Positions 17,121-24,271 of a DNA stretch of 64,000 bases are shown here, one piece after another. The notes below the pieces were generated by a model, which was not told the origin of the DNA, did not search any database, and saw only the letters and a list, made by a program, of their open reading frames with translations. How positions within the stretch are numbered: the first letter of the stretch is position 1; every line of letters starts with the position of its first letter. The position numbers and the translations under genes are program-made. Source of the DNA: Streptosporangium subroseum (GTDB taxonomy: Bacteria > Actinomycetota > Actinomycetes > Streptosporangiales > Streptosporangiaceae); assembly GCF_900188345.1 (NCBI RefSeq), contig NZ_FZOD01000002.1, positions 227,630-291,629 of the forward strand, read 5' to 3'.

Positions 17121-18800
17121 TCAATCGGGCAGGACCAGCTTTCGCGCCTGTAGCGGGTCGTCGGCGCCCAGAGCCACGCGGGCATTGTCACGGCACCGCG
17201 CCAGGGAGTGGGCGGCGAGGCTGTCTCGCACCGGGGCGATGCTCGGCGCGGACATCGACAGGCTGGTCACCCCGAGCCCCACCAGAACGGTGGCCAGGAG
17301 AGGATCGGCCGCCGCCTCGCCGCACACGCCGACGGGCTTGCCCGCCGCCTGCCCGGCAGCGGCGCAGTCCGCGATCAGCTGGAGCAGCGCCGCCTGCCAG
17401 GGGTCGAGCAGGTCGGCGAGCTCGCCGTGCTGGCGGTCGGAGGCGAAGGTGTACTGGCTGAGGTCGTTGGTGCCGATGCTCAGGAAGTCGAGCTCGTTCA
17501 GCAGGCGCCCGGCGCGCAGGGCGGCGGCCGGAACCTCCACCATCGCCCCGACGTGCGTGATCCCCCGGGCGCGGGCCCGGCCGGCGAAGTCCGCAGCCTC
17601 GCTCACCGTGGTCACCATGGGCGCCATGACCCACGGCTGGGCGCCGGCCGCGCGAGCCGCCTCGGCGATGGCGTCGAGCTGTGTGTCGAGCACCTCGGGC
17701 CGGACCCGGGACACTCGCAGCCCCCGTATGCCGAGGGCCGGATTGGGCTCCTCGGGCAGGCCGAGGAAGGGCAGCGGTTTGTCCGTTCCCGCGTCGAGGG
17801 TACGGATCACGACGTGTCCGCCCGGCGCGGCCCGGAAGACGGCCTCGTAGGCGGCGACCTGCTCCTCGTAGCCAGGTGCCTCCCTGCGGTCCAGGAAGAG
17901 GAACTCCGTCCGGAAGAGCCCGACCCCCTCCGCGTCCACGCCCGCAGGACCCTCGCCGGACGGTGATCCGGTCACGGCGGGCCCGAGGTCGTCGACGGAG
18001 CCGATGTTGAGCAGCAGCTTGACCGGGTGGTCGTCGGAGGTCCGGCCCGGGCCACGGCTCGTGGCGGAACGCCGGCGGTCGGCGGACGCCTGCCGCTGGA
18101 TCTCCGCCGCGGCCTCCTCGCCGATCCCGGTCTCCACCTCGCCTCTGGCGCCGTCGACCGACACCCACGTCCCGTCGCCGACGCCGATCACTCCCCGGCA
18201 GGCGACCACGGCGGGCAGGCCGCGGGCGCGGGCGAGGATCGCGGTGTGGCTGGTCGGGCCGCCCTTCTCGGTGAGAAGGGCCAGGACGACGGAGGGGTCG
18301 AGGTTGACGGTGTCGGCGGGGGCGAGATCGTCGGCCACCAGGATGAACGGGTGCCCGGGATCGGGGACGCCCGGCATGGGAAGGCCCAGCACCACGGCGA
18401 CCGCCCGGTTGCGGATGTCGTCGAGGTCGGCGGCGCGCTCGGCGAAGTAGCCGCCCGCCTCCAGCAGCGCCCGCCGATGATGGGCGCAGGCGGCGTCGAT
18501 CGCGTGCGCGGCGTCCATCCCCGCCCCGATGTTCTCCTCGACGGACTCGTGCAGGCCGGGGTCGTCGGCGATGAAGGATTGCGCCTCCAGGATCTCCCTG
18601 GAAGTGGTGTCGGGTGCCTTCTCCGCCCGCGCCGCCAGCTCGGCGGCCGTCGCCCGCAGGGCGCTCAGCGCCTCGCTCAGCGCCGGCTCGGCGTCGACGG
18701 CCTGCGCGGGAGCCGGCAGCAGCGGCGGCCCGGCCATCCGGTAGACCCGCCCGGCGGCGCGGCCCGGGCTGACGCCCAGGCCGCGTAACGTCTCAGCCAT
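17121..18800 (-). CDS. ptsI: PTS enzyme I (PEP-protein phosphotransferase)
   Basis: This encodes the 559-residue enzyme I, which takes phosphate from PEP and passes it to HPr. His185 in GGPTSHTAI is the phosphorylated residue. The PEP-binding barrel shows VGLFRTEFLF, the EVPAA segment, GTNDLSQYTF and the VCGEAAADP cysteine loop. The length is close to the usual 550-575. ATG 18800 lies inside the last codons of ptsH (8-base overlap), so the two are translationally coupled. The last gene of the locus, its 3' end has been partly duplicated downstream. Confidence 0.97.
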   Translation of the reverse strand: MAETLRGLGVSPGRAAGRVYRMAGPPLLPAPAQAVDAEPALSEALSALRATAAELAARAEKAPDTTSREILEAQSFIADDPGLHESVEENIGAGMDAAHAIDAACAHHRRALLEAGGYFAERAADLDDIRNRAVAVVLGLPMPGVPDPGHPFILVADDLAPADTVNLDPSVVLALLTEKGGPTSHTAILARARGLPAVVACRGVIGVGDGTWVSVDGARGEVETGIGEEAAAEIQRQASADRRRSATSRGPGRTSDDHPVKLLLNIGSVDDLGPAVTGSPSGEGPAGVDAEGVGLFRTEFLFLDRREAPGYEEQVAAYEAVFRAAPGGHVVIRTLDAGTDKPLPFLGLPEEPNPALGIRGLRVSRVRPEVLDTQLDAIAEAARAAGAQPWVMAPMVTTVSEAADFAGRARARGITHVGAMVEVPAAALRAGRLLNELDFLSIGTNDLSQYTFASDRQHGELADLLDPWQAALLQLIADCAAAGQAAGKPVGVCGEAAADPLLATVLVGLGVTSLSMSAPSIAPVRDSLAAHSLARCRDNARVALGADDPLQARKLVLPD

Positions 18801-19077
18801 CGACGGTTTCCTCGGCGTCCAGGTCGCGGGAGAGCAGCTCGGCGAGGGCGGCCAGCGCCTCGTCGGCGCCCGGCCCCTCCGCGTTGAGCGTGACCTCGGT
18901 GCCCCGCACGGCGCCCAGCGCCAGTACGGCGAGCATGCTGTTGGCCGGCACGGACTTGCCGTCCCCGACACGGATGCGGATCGGGATCCCCTGCTTGGCC
19001 GCGGCCTGCACGAAGATCTTCGCGGGCCGGGCGTGAAGGCCCGAGCTCGAGGCGATGACCACTGTCCTCTCCGGCAT
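18793..19077 (-). CDS. ptsH: PTS phosphocarrier HPr
   Basis: This encodes a 94-residue HPr. His15 in GLHARPA accepts phosphate from enzyme I; the regulatory-serine region is SVPANSMLAVLALGA. The segment KSVPANSM fits HPr of actinobacteria. ATG 19077 is preceded by GAAGGAG at 8 bases, which decides the start against an upstream in-frame codon at 19131. It is encoded next to the sugar-specific EII genes rather than in a separate general PTS operon. Confidence 0.96.
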   Translation of the reverse strand: MPERTVVIASSSGLHARPAKIFVQAAAKQGIPIRIRVGDGKSVPANSMLAVLALGAVRGTEVTLNAEGPGADEALAALAELLSRDLDAEETVDG

Positions 19078-19202
19078 CTCCGGTTCTCCTTCTGAGAGTT
19101 CTGGCGAGCATGACGATTTTTCGAAAGGCACAGGGGATCTGTGAGTCTCCGCGGATCCTCCGGAGTCCGTGGGTCCCAGGAGCCCCTGAGGATTCCGTCT
19201 GT

Positions 19203-19226
19203 TCCAGATGTCCAGATGTCCAGATG
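19203..19226. repeat. TCCAGATG tandem triplet
   Basis: Three perfect 8-bp units of TCCAGATG lie between ptsH and the dehydrogenase gene. It is a microsatellite-like tract with no assigned role. Confidence 0.7.
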
Positions 19227-19254
19227 CCCTGGTGCGTCCGGGGATCCCGGAGGT

Positions 19255-19278
19255 CCCGCCGGCCCTGCGACCGGCGGG
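19255..19278 (-). terminator. Hairpin after dehydrogenase gene
   Basis: CCCGCCGG and CCGGCGGG form an 8-bp stem with an 8-base loop, 27 bases downstream of the dehydrogenase stop. It may terminate the EII operon before ptsH, or attenuate readthrough into ptsHI. Confidence 0.55.
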
Positions 19279-19305
19279 AATCCTCGGGGCGTCTCCGCGA
19301 GCGGC

Positions 19306-20337
19306 TCAGGGTTCGACGGTGACCTTGATCGCCTCGCCCCTGCTGACGATGTCGAGCCCCTCCAGGACCTCCGAGAGCGGGATCCGGTGGGTGATCAGGT
19401 CGGAGACCGGGACCGCACCGTCGGCGATGAGCCGCAGGGCCTGGGCGTTGTGCGCCGGGCTCGACCCGTTGGCGCCGACGATGGTCAGCTCCCGGTAGTG
19501 GACCAGGTTGGAGTCGCAGTTGATGATCGGGTTGTCCTTGGGCAGACCGCCGAAGAAGCTGATCCGTCCCTGGCGAGCCGCCATCTGCAGCGCCTGCTCC
19601 TGGGCGGCGCCGGAGGCGGCGGCCGTGATGACCACGTCGGCGCCCCTGCCCTCGGTCAGCTTGAGGATCTGCTCGACGACGTCCTCACCGTGCACGGCGG
19701 CGTCCGGCCTGACCAGTCCGGCGGCCATCTCCAGCCGCTCGGCGTTGATGTCGACCAGGAAGACGCGTGCCGCGCCCCGCGAACGCGCCAGCCGCACGTG
19801 AAGGCAGCCGATCGGGCCCGAACCCATGATCACCACATCGTCGCCCTCGCCGACGCGCGCCAGCTCCTGACCGTTGAGCACGCACGCGAGAGGCTCGGCG
19901 ACCGACGCCTCGGCGAAGCCGACCCCGTCGGGGATGCGGTTGAGCCCGTCCACCGCCAGGACCTTGGCCGGGACGACCATGTACTCGGCGAAACCGCCGT
20001 CGTAGTGGTATCCCATCGACTCCTGGTTCGGGCAGACGGTCATCCTGCCCCGCAGGCACTCGGCGCATTTCCCGCAGGGGATGGCCGCGATCACCTGCAC
20101 CCGGTCGCCCGGCGCCCAGCCGTCGACGTCGACGGCCTCGACCACCTCACCGGCGATCTCGTGTCCCATGACACGGGGCGGCCTGATGTGATGGTGGCCG
20201 TGCTTGAGGATCTTGACGTCGGTGCCGCAGGTCGAGCAGTTGCGGACGCGGATCTTGACTTCACCCGGCCCGGCGATGGGTTCGGCCGCCTCCTCGACGC
20301 GGATGTCGCCGGGGGCGTGGAAACGGGCCACCTTCAC
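19306..20337 (-). CDS. Zinc-dependent medium-chain dehydrogenase (polyol/polyol-phosphate type)
   Basis: This encodes a 343-residue zinc MDR enzyme of the sorbitol/threonine/galactitol-phosphate dehydrogenase group. The catalytic zinc site includes the Cys of NCSTCGTD and GHE (VMGHEIAGEV). The structural zinc loop CGKCAECLRGRMTVC has four cysteines. The nucleotide fold is GSGPIGCLH. Its position inside a hexitol-type PTS operon suggests it oxidises the imported polyol phosphate to a ketose phosphate. This replaces the MtlD-type long-chain dehydrogenase expected in a mannitol operon. GTG 20337 overlaps the EIIA stop by 4 bases. Confidence 0.88.
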   Translation of the reverse strand: MKVARFHAPGDIRVEEAAEPIAGPGEVKIRVRNCSTCGTDVKILKHGHHHIRPPRVMGHEIAGEVVEAVDVDGWAPGDRVQVIAAIPCGKCAECLRGRMTVCPNQESMGYHYDGGFAEYMVVPAKVLAVDGLNRIPDGVGFAEASVAEPLACVLNGQELARVGEGDDVVIMGSGPIGCLHVRLARSRGAARVFLVDINAERLEMAAGLVRPDAAVHGEDVVEQILKLTEGRGADVVITAAASGAAQEQALQMAARQGRISFFGGLPKDNPIINCDSNLVHYRELTIVGANGSSPAHNAQALRLIADGAVPVSDLITHRIPLSEVLEGLDIVSRGEAIKVTVEP

Positions 20338-20798
20338 TGTGATTCGTCCTCTTCGTTTATGTTGGATTGCAGCAGCCGGACCACCTCGGCGACCTCTGTC
20401 GCCTCGCGAAGGGCCTGCGCCTGGTCGGGTTCCATGAGGATTTCGGCGAGCTGGGCGAGCAGTGCCACGTGGCCGTTGCCCCGGGCGGCGATGCCGATGC
20501 ACACCGTCACCCGGTCGCCGTCCCAGTCGACGCCGGCGGGGAAGCGCACGACGCTGATGGCGTCGTGCCGTACCGCCTCCTTGGCGGCCAGGGTGCCGTG
20601 CGGGATGGCGACGCCCTCGCCCACGTAAGTCGAGATCGAACGCTCGCGTTCGATCATGGTGTCGATGTAGGCCTCCTCCACCGCGCCGACGGCGAGCAGG
20701 GCCTCACCGCACTGCCGGATCGCGTCGTCGCGGCCGCCTGCCGAGGCGTTCAGCCGGATGGCACGCGGATCGAGAGGGAGCGGCGCCGTCTCAGGCAT
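20334..20798 (-). CDS. PTS EIIA, mannitol/fructose type
   Basis: This encodes a 154-residue PTS EIIA-2 domain protein. The active histidine is His67 in GEGVAIPHGT; ERERSISTYVGEG before it is also typical. It receives phosphate from HPr and passes it to the EIIB below. The start overlaps the end of the EIIB gene by 8 bases. It stands as a separate protein rather than being fused to EIICB as in E. coli MtlA. Confidence 0.93.
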   Translation of the reverse strand: MPETAPLPLDPRAIRLNASAGGRDDAIRQCGEALLAVGAVEEAYIDTMIERERSISTYVGEGVAIPHGTLAAKEAVRHDAISVVRFPAGVDWDGDRVTVCIGIAARGNGHVALLAQLAEILMEPDQAQALREATEVAEVVRLLQSNINEEDESQ

Positions 20799-21099
20799 CG
20801 ACGGTCCCGCCGTTTTTGATCGTGTTGACCAGCTTGGTCACCGCCGGATCCCCGATGAAGAGCTGGAAGGAGATCAGCACCTTGTCCGGGGCGGTCACCT
20901 TCGCACGGGCGGCCAGTCCGGCGTGGCAGACCACCACGTCGGCGTCGGCCGGGATCGAGTTGACCGGCGTGTGTTCCACCTGGATCTGCTGGCCCTTGAG
21001 CTGCTTGCGGAGCTGGCTGGCGAGCATCACGCTGCTGCCCATGCCCGCGTCGCAGGCCACGATGATCTTGTGAATGTCCTTGCTGTCGATGCTGGCCAT
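20791..21099 (-). CDS. PTS EIIB, mannitol type
   Basis: This encodes a 102-residue EIIB. The phosphorylated cysteine is Cys16 in IIVACDAGMGSS, the signature of mannitol-type EIIB. It is cytoplasmic and hands phosphate to the sugar bound by EIIC. Two bases separate it from the EIIC stop codon. Confidence 0.93.
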   Translation of the reverse strand: MASIDSKDIHKIIVACDAGMGSSVMLASQLRKQLKGQQIQVEHTPVNSIPADADVVVCHAGLAARAKVTAPDKVLISFQLFIGDPAVTKLVNTIKNGGTVDA

Positions 21100-21101
21100 G
21101 A

Positions 21102-22217
21102 TCAGGCCTCCTTGACGACGGATGAGGTTTCCGGTTCGGTGCTGGTCTCGCCAGTCTCCTCGGTCTCGTCGTCGGCGCCCCGGCCGAAGCCCAGGAGCGC
21201 GGAGGCGACGGCGAAGGAGACGACCGTGGCGGCGAGGATGCCGGCGAGGACGCCGAACCAGCCGCCCTTGGGGGTCACCGCGATATAGGCGAAGATGCTG
21301 CCCGGCGACGGCGTGGCCACCAGTCCGGCGCCGGTCACGATGAAGACGAGGACACCCGCGGCACCGCCTGCGATCACGGCGAGGATCAGCCGGGGCTTCA
21401 TGAGCACGTACGGGAAGTAGATCTCGTGGATGCCGCCGAGGAAGTGGATGATGATCGCGGCGGGGGTGCTGGGGCGCAGCAGGCGAGGTCCGAAGAACAT
21501 GAAGGCCAGGAGCAGGCCCAGACCGGGGCCGGGGTTCGACTCCAGCATGAACAGGACCGACTTGCCCTGCTTCACGGCCTCGGCCACACCGAGTGGTCCG
21601 AGCACGCCGTGGTTGATGGCGTTGTTGAGGAACAGCACCTTGGCGGGCTCGATCAGGATCGAGGCCAGCGGCAGCAGGTTGTGGCCCACCAGCCAGGCGA
21701 CCACGTCGCCGGCCCAGTCGGTGACGACCTCGACCACCGGGCCGATGGCCTTGAGTCCCACCAGCGCCATGCCGCCGCCGACGATGCCGGCGGTGAAGTT
21801 GTCCACCAGCATCTCGAAGCCGGCCCTGGTGCGGTCCTGGATGAAGCCGTCGACCAGCTTGAGGATGTAGGCCGCGAGCGGCCCGATGATCATCGCGCCG
21901 AGGAACATCGGGATGTCGGCCCCGACGACGACGCCCATGGTGGCCACGGCGCCGACCACGGCACCGCGCTGGCCGTGGACCATGCGCCCGCCGGTGTAGC
22001 CGATCAGGATGGGCAGCAGCGTTTTGATGATGGGGTCGACCAGCTTGGCGAAGTCCTCGTTGGGCAGCCAGCCGGTGGGGATGAAGAGAGCGGTGATCAG
22101 TCCCCAGGCGATGAACGCGCCGATGTTGGGCATGATCATTCCGGCGAGGTGACCGCCGAACCGCTGGATGGTCGCTCGTGCCCCGGTGCCTTGGACTGTG
22201 GGGGTGTATTCGGTCAT
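21102..22217 (-). CDS. PTS EIIC, mannitol/hexitol permease
   Basis: This encodes a 371-residue polytopic EIIC of the fructose-mannitol superfamily. Conserved features include an RFGGHLAGMIMPNIGAFIAW first helix, GGRMVHGQRGAVVGA, a membrane core with NNAINHGVL, and the substrate-site motif GGIHEIYFPYV, which corresponds to the GGIHE loop of MtlA. A 25-residue acidic C-terminus follows. ATG 22217 has GGAAGGAG upstream. It probably transports mannitol or another hexitol; the other genes in the operon leave the exact substrate open. Confidence 0.92.
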   Translation of the reverse strand: MTEYTPTVQGTGARATIQRFGGHLAGMIMPNIGAFIAWGLITALFIPTGWLPNEDFAKLVDPIIKTLLPILIGYTGGRMVHGQRGAVVGAVATMGVVVGADIPMFLGAMIIGPLAAYILKLVDGFIQDRTRAGFEMLVDNFTAGIVGGGMALVGLKAIGPVVEVVTDWAGDVVAWLVGHNLLPLASILIEPAKVLFLNNAINHGVLGPLGVAEAVKQGKSVLFMLESNPGPGLGLLLAFMFFGPRLLRPSTPAAIIIHFLGGIHEIYFPYVLMKPRLILAVIAGGAAGVLVFIVTGAGLVATPSPGSIFAYIAVTPKGGWFGVLAGILAATVVSFAVASALLGFGRGADDETEETGETSTEPETSSVVKEA

Positions 22218-22238
22218 GGATGCTGCTCCTTCCGGGGT

Positions 22239-22257
22239 GGCCGGCGCAGCGCCGGCC
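22239..22257. promoter_or_regulatory. GC palindrome between kinase and EIIC genes
   Basis: GGCCGGCGC-A-GCGCCGGCC forms a very stable hairpin just before the EIIC ribosome binding site in the 61-base gap after the kinase gene. It could attenuate or protect a processed mRNA end, giving different levels of regulator/kinase and transporter. The role is inferred. Confidence 0.5.
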
Positions 22258-22278
22258 TGGGTGATGAAAGCGCCACTG

Positions 22279-23220
22279 TCAGCCCCCGGACCGCAGTGAC
22301 AATGTTGGATCGGCCCTGGTCACACGGACGTGGTTGCGCCGGATGTCACCCGGCGAGGGCATTCGGCTGCCGGGCAGGCCTACTGCCGCGGTGGCCCAGG
22401 CCAGCGCCTCGACCAGCGCGGCCTCCCCCCGGGCCCCGGCGGCGAGGAACCCGGCGAGCATGGCGTCACCGGCTCCCACGGTGCTGCGGGGCTCGGCCAC
22501 CGGGCCCTCGCCGTACCAGATCTGGTCGTCCTGGAGCAGGACGGCGCCGTCGGCGCCGAGACTGGCCAGTACGGTGCTCGCGCCCCGCGCCCGCAGGATC
22601 TCCGCGGCCTCGATCGCGTCGCCCAGCGACACGATGGTCAGGCCGGTCGCCTCGCTGAGCTCCTCCCTGTTCGGTTTGACCAGGGCGGGGGTCTCGGCCA
22701 CCGCGGCCAGCAGGGCGGGCCCGCTGGTGTCGATCGCGACGTTGATCCCCGCGCCGCTGAAGCGGCGGCACAGGCCGGCGTAGACGTCCAGGGGGACCCC
22801 GGGCGGGAGGCTGCCCGAGGCGACCACCCAGTCCGCCGAGGTCGCGGCGCTGAGGACGGCCTCGGCGACGGTGTCGAGCTCTTCCGCGGACAGGGCGGTG
22901 CCGGGCTCGTTGATTTTGGTGACCGTGCCGTCGGGCTCGGCCAGGGTGACGTTGGACCGGGTGGGTCCGGCGACCGGGACGGTGATCATGTCGATGCCCT
23001 CCGCCTGGAGCAGGCTCACCAGCCGCCGCCCCTCGTCGCCGCCGAAGGGGACGACCGCACACGAGCGGACCTGGTTGGCCAGCAGCGCGCGGGAGACGTT
23101 CACACCCTTGCCGCCCGGGTCGAGATGGGCGGCCGCGGCGCGGATGACGGCGCCGCGGGTCAGCGATCCGATCTCTATCGTGCGGTCCAGGCTGGGGTTG
23201 AGGGTCAGCGTGACGATCAT
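22279..23220 (-). CDS. PfkB-family 1-phosphofructokinase / tagatose-6-P kinase-like
   Basis: This encodes a 313-residue PfkB ribokinase-superfamily kinase of the FruK/LacC group. It opens with IVTLTLNPSLDRTIE and has DPGGKGVNVSRAL, VASGSLPPGVP, KPNREEL and the catalytic/anion-hole motif TVGAGDAMLAGF. FruK makes fructose-1,6-bisphosphate from fructose-1-P; LacC acts on tagatose-6-P. Beside a hexitol EII and an MDR dehydrogenase, it could phosphorylate the ketose phosphate made by the dehydrogenase. ATG 23220 overlaps the regulator stop (ATGA). Confidence 0.9.
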   Translation of the reverse strand: MIVTLTLNPSLDRTIEIGSLTRGAVIRAAAAHLDPGGKGVNVSRALLANQVRSCAVVPFGGDEGRRLVSLLQAEGIDMITVPVAGPTRSNVTLAEPDGTVTKINEPGTALSAEELDTVAEAVLSAATSADWVVASGSLPPGVPLDVYAGLCRRFSGAGINVAIDTSGPALLAAVAETPALVKPNREELSEATGLTIVSLGDAIEAAEILRARGASTVLASLGADGAVLLQDDQIWYGEGPVAEPRSTVGAGDAMLAGFLAAGARGEAALVEALAWATAAVGLPGSRMPSPGDIRRNHVRVTRADPTLSLRSGG

Positions 23221-23978
23221 GCGCGCACCACCTCGGGCCCCGCCGCGGCGATCTCGGTCGCGAGCGCGGAGTCGAGGCCCGTGTCGGTGATCACCACGTC
23301 GATCTCCGCCACCGTGGCGAAGCGCGCCAGATAGGTGTTGGTGAACTTCGTGTGGTCGGCGAGCAGCACGCTGCGCTCCGCCGCGCCGATCATCGCCCGC
23401 TTGATCGCGGCCTCGGCCGGATCCGGCGTTGTCAGCCCCTTGTCCACCGAGCACCCGTTGGCGGCCATGAAGGCGACGTCGACGTGCAGGTCGGAGAGGG
23501 GCCGCAGGGCCCAGTCGTCGACCGTGGCCAGCGTCCGCCCGCGCACCCTCCCGCCCAGCATGATCACGTTCAGGTTGGCGCGCGCGGCCAGCACGGTCGC
23601 CAGGGGAGGGGAGTTCACGATGACGGTCAGCTCCCGGTCGATCGGCAGCGCCTGCGCCAGCCTGCCGGTCGTCGACCCGGCGTCGATGATGATCGCGCCG
23701 TCCTCCGGGAGCTCCGCGAGCGCGGCTTTGGCGATGCGCTCCTTCTCCGCCGTCAGCACCTCGTCGCGGGTGGCCAGTTCGGGCTCGAACCCCAGCCGCT
23801 CGACCGGGATCGCCCCGCCGTGCACGCGCCGCAACACCCCCAGGCGCTCCAGCGCGGTCAGGTCGCGGCGGATCGTCTCGGTGGTGACCTCGAACTCCTC
23901 CGCCAGCGTCGGCACATCCACTCGCCCGACGGACCGTGCGCGACGCAGGATCTCCTGTTGCCGCTCCTCGGCGTACAT
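23217..23978 (-). CDS. DeoR-family sugar-phosphate regulator
   Basis: This encodes a 253-residue DeoR/GlpR-type repressor. The N-terminal HTH (RQQEILRRARSVGRVDVPTL, then EVTTETIRRDLTALE) is followed by a sugar-phosphate isomerase-like sensor domain with IIIDAGSTTGRLA, VNSPPLATVL, ANGCSVDKGLTTPDP and LLADHTKF. It is first in the PTS operon, so probably autoregulated and induced by a sugar phosphate. GGTGA lies upstream of ATG 23978. Confidence 0.93.
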   Translation of the reverse strand: MYAEERQQEILRRARSVGRVDVPTLAEEFEVTTETIRRDLTALERLGVLRRVHGGAIPVERLGFEPELATRDEVLTAEKERIAKAALAELPEDGAIIIDAGSTTGRLAQALPIDRELTVIVNSPPLATVLAARANLNVIMLGGRVRGRTLATVDDWALRPLSDLHVDVAFMAANGCSVDKGLTTPDPAEAAIKRAMIGAAERSVLLADHTKFTNTYLARFATVAEIDVVITDTGLDSALATEIAAAGPEVVRA

Positions 23979-24016
23979 GCTGTTGATTCACCGCCGTTTC
24001 AGTGTTGTTTCATCTG
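23979..24016 (-). promoter_or_regulatory. Repeat-rich leader of the deoR operon
   Basis: Between the candidate promoter and the start codon, TGAAAC occurs twice with 11-base spacing on the minus strand (within 23996-24012). TGTTG on the plus strand occurs at 23981, 24003 and 24033. DeoR proteins typically bind direct repeats, so these are candidate operator elements. Confidence 0.45.
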
Positions 24017-24046
24017 TATTTACACCCGTATATGTTGGATCGTCAA
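24017..24046 (-). promoter_or_regulatory. Candidate promoter of the deoR-PTS operon
   Basis: On the minus strand TTGACG (24046-24041) and TAAATA (24022-24017) are separated by 18 bases, giving a good sigma-70-type promoter about 39 bases before the start codon. Confidence 0.6.
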
Positions 24047-24067
24047 CGGTCCGGTCCCTATCCGTTC

Positions 24068-24101
24068 GGTCACGGCTGGATACCGGTATCCAGCCGTGAC
24101 C
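24068..24101. promoter_or_regulatory. 34-bp perfect palindrome, candidate LacI operator
   Basis: The arms 24068-24084 (GGTCACGGCTGGATACC) and 24085-24101 are exact reverse complements with no spacer. The centre GATACCGGTATC carries the central CG expected of LacI-family operators. It lies between the divergent deoR promoter and the GH1-LacI gene. A second dyad, AGGGGATA-N14-TATCCCCT, follows at 24141-24170. The symmetry is plain in the sequence; LacI binding is inferred. Confidence 0.7.
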
Positions 24102-24271
24102 TGGAAGGATCCGGAGCCGGAGAAACAACCGGAGAGCAAAAGGGGATACGAAGATCACCCCTTATCCCCTCGACGCCGGGCGACGGCTGCCCGATGATGG
24201 AGTGTTTCGACCGGAACGGCGGCGCTGCCGCACGTTCCGGGACACCGTGAGAACAGACGGGGGCGGCAAGG

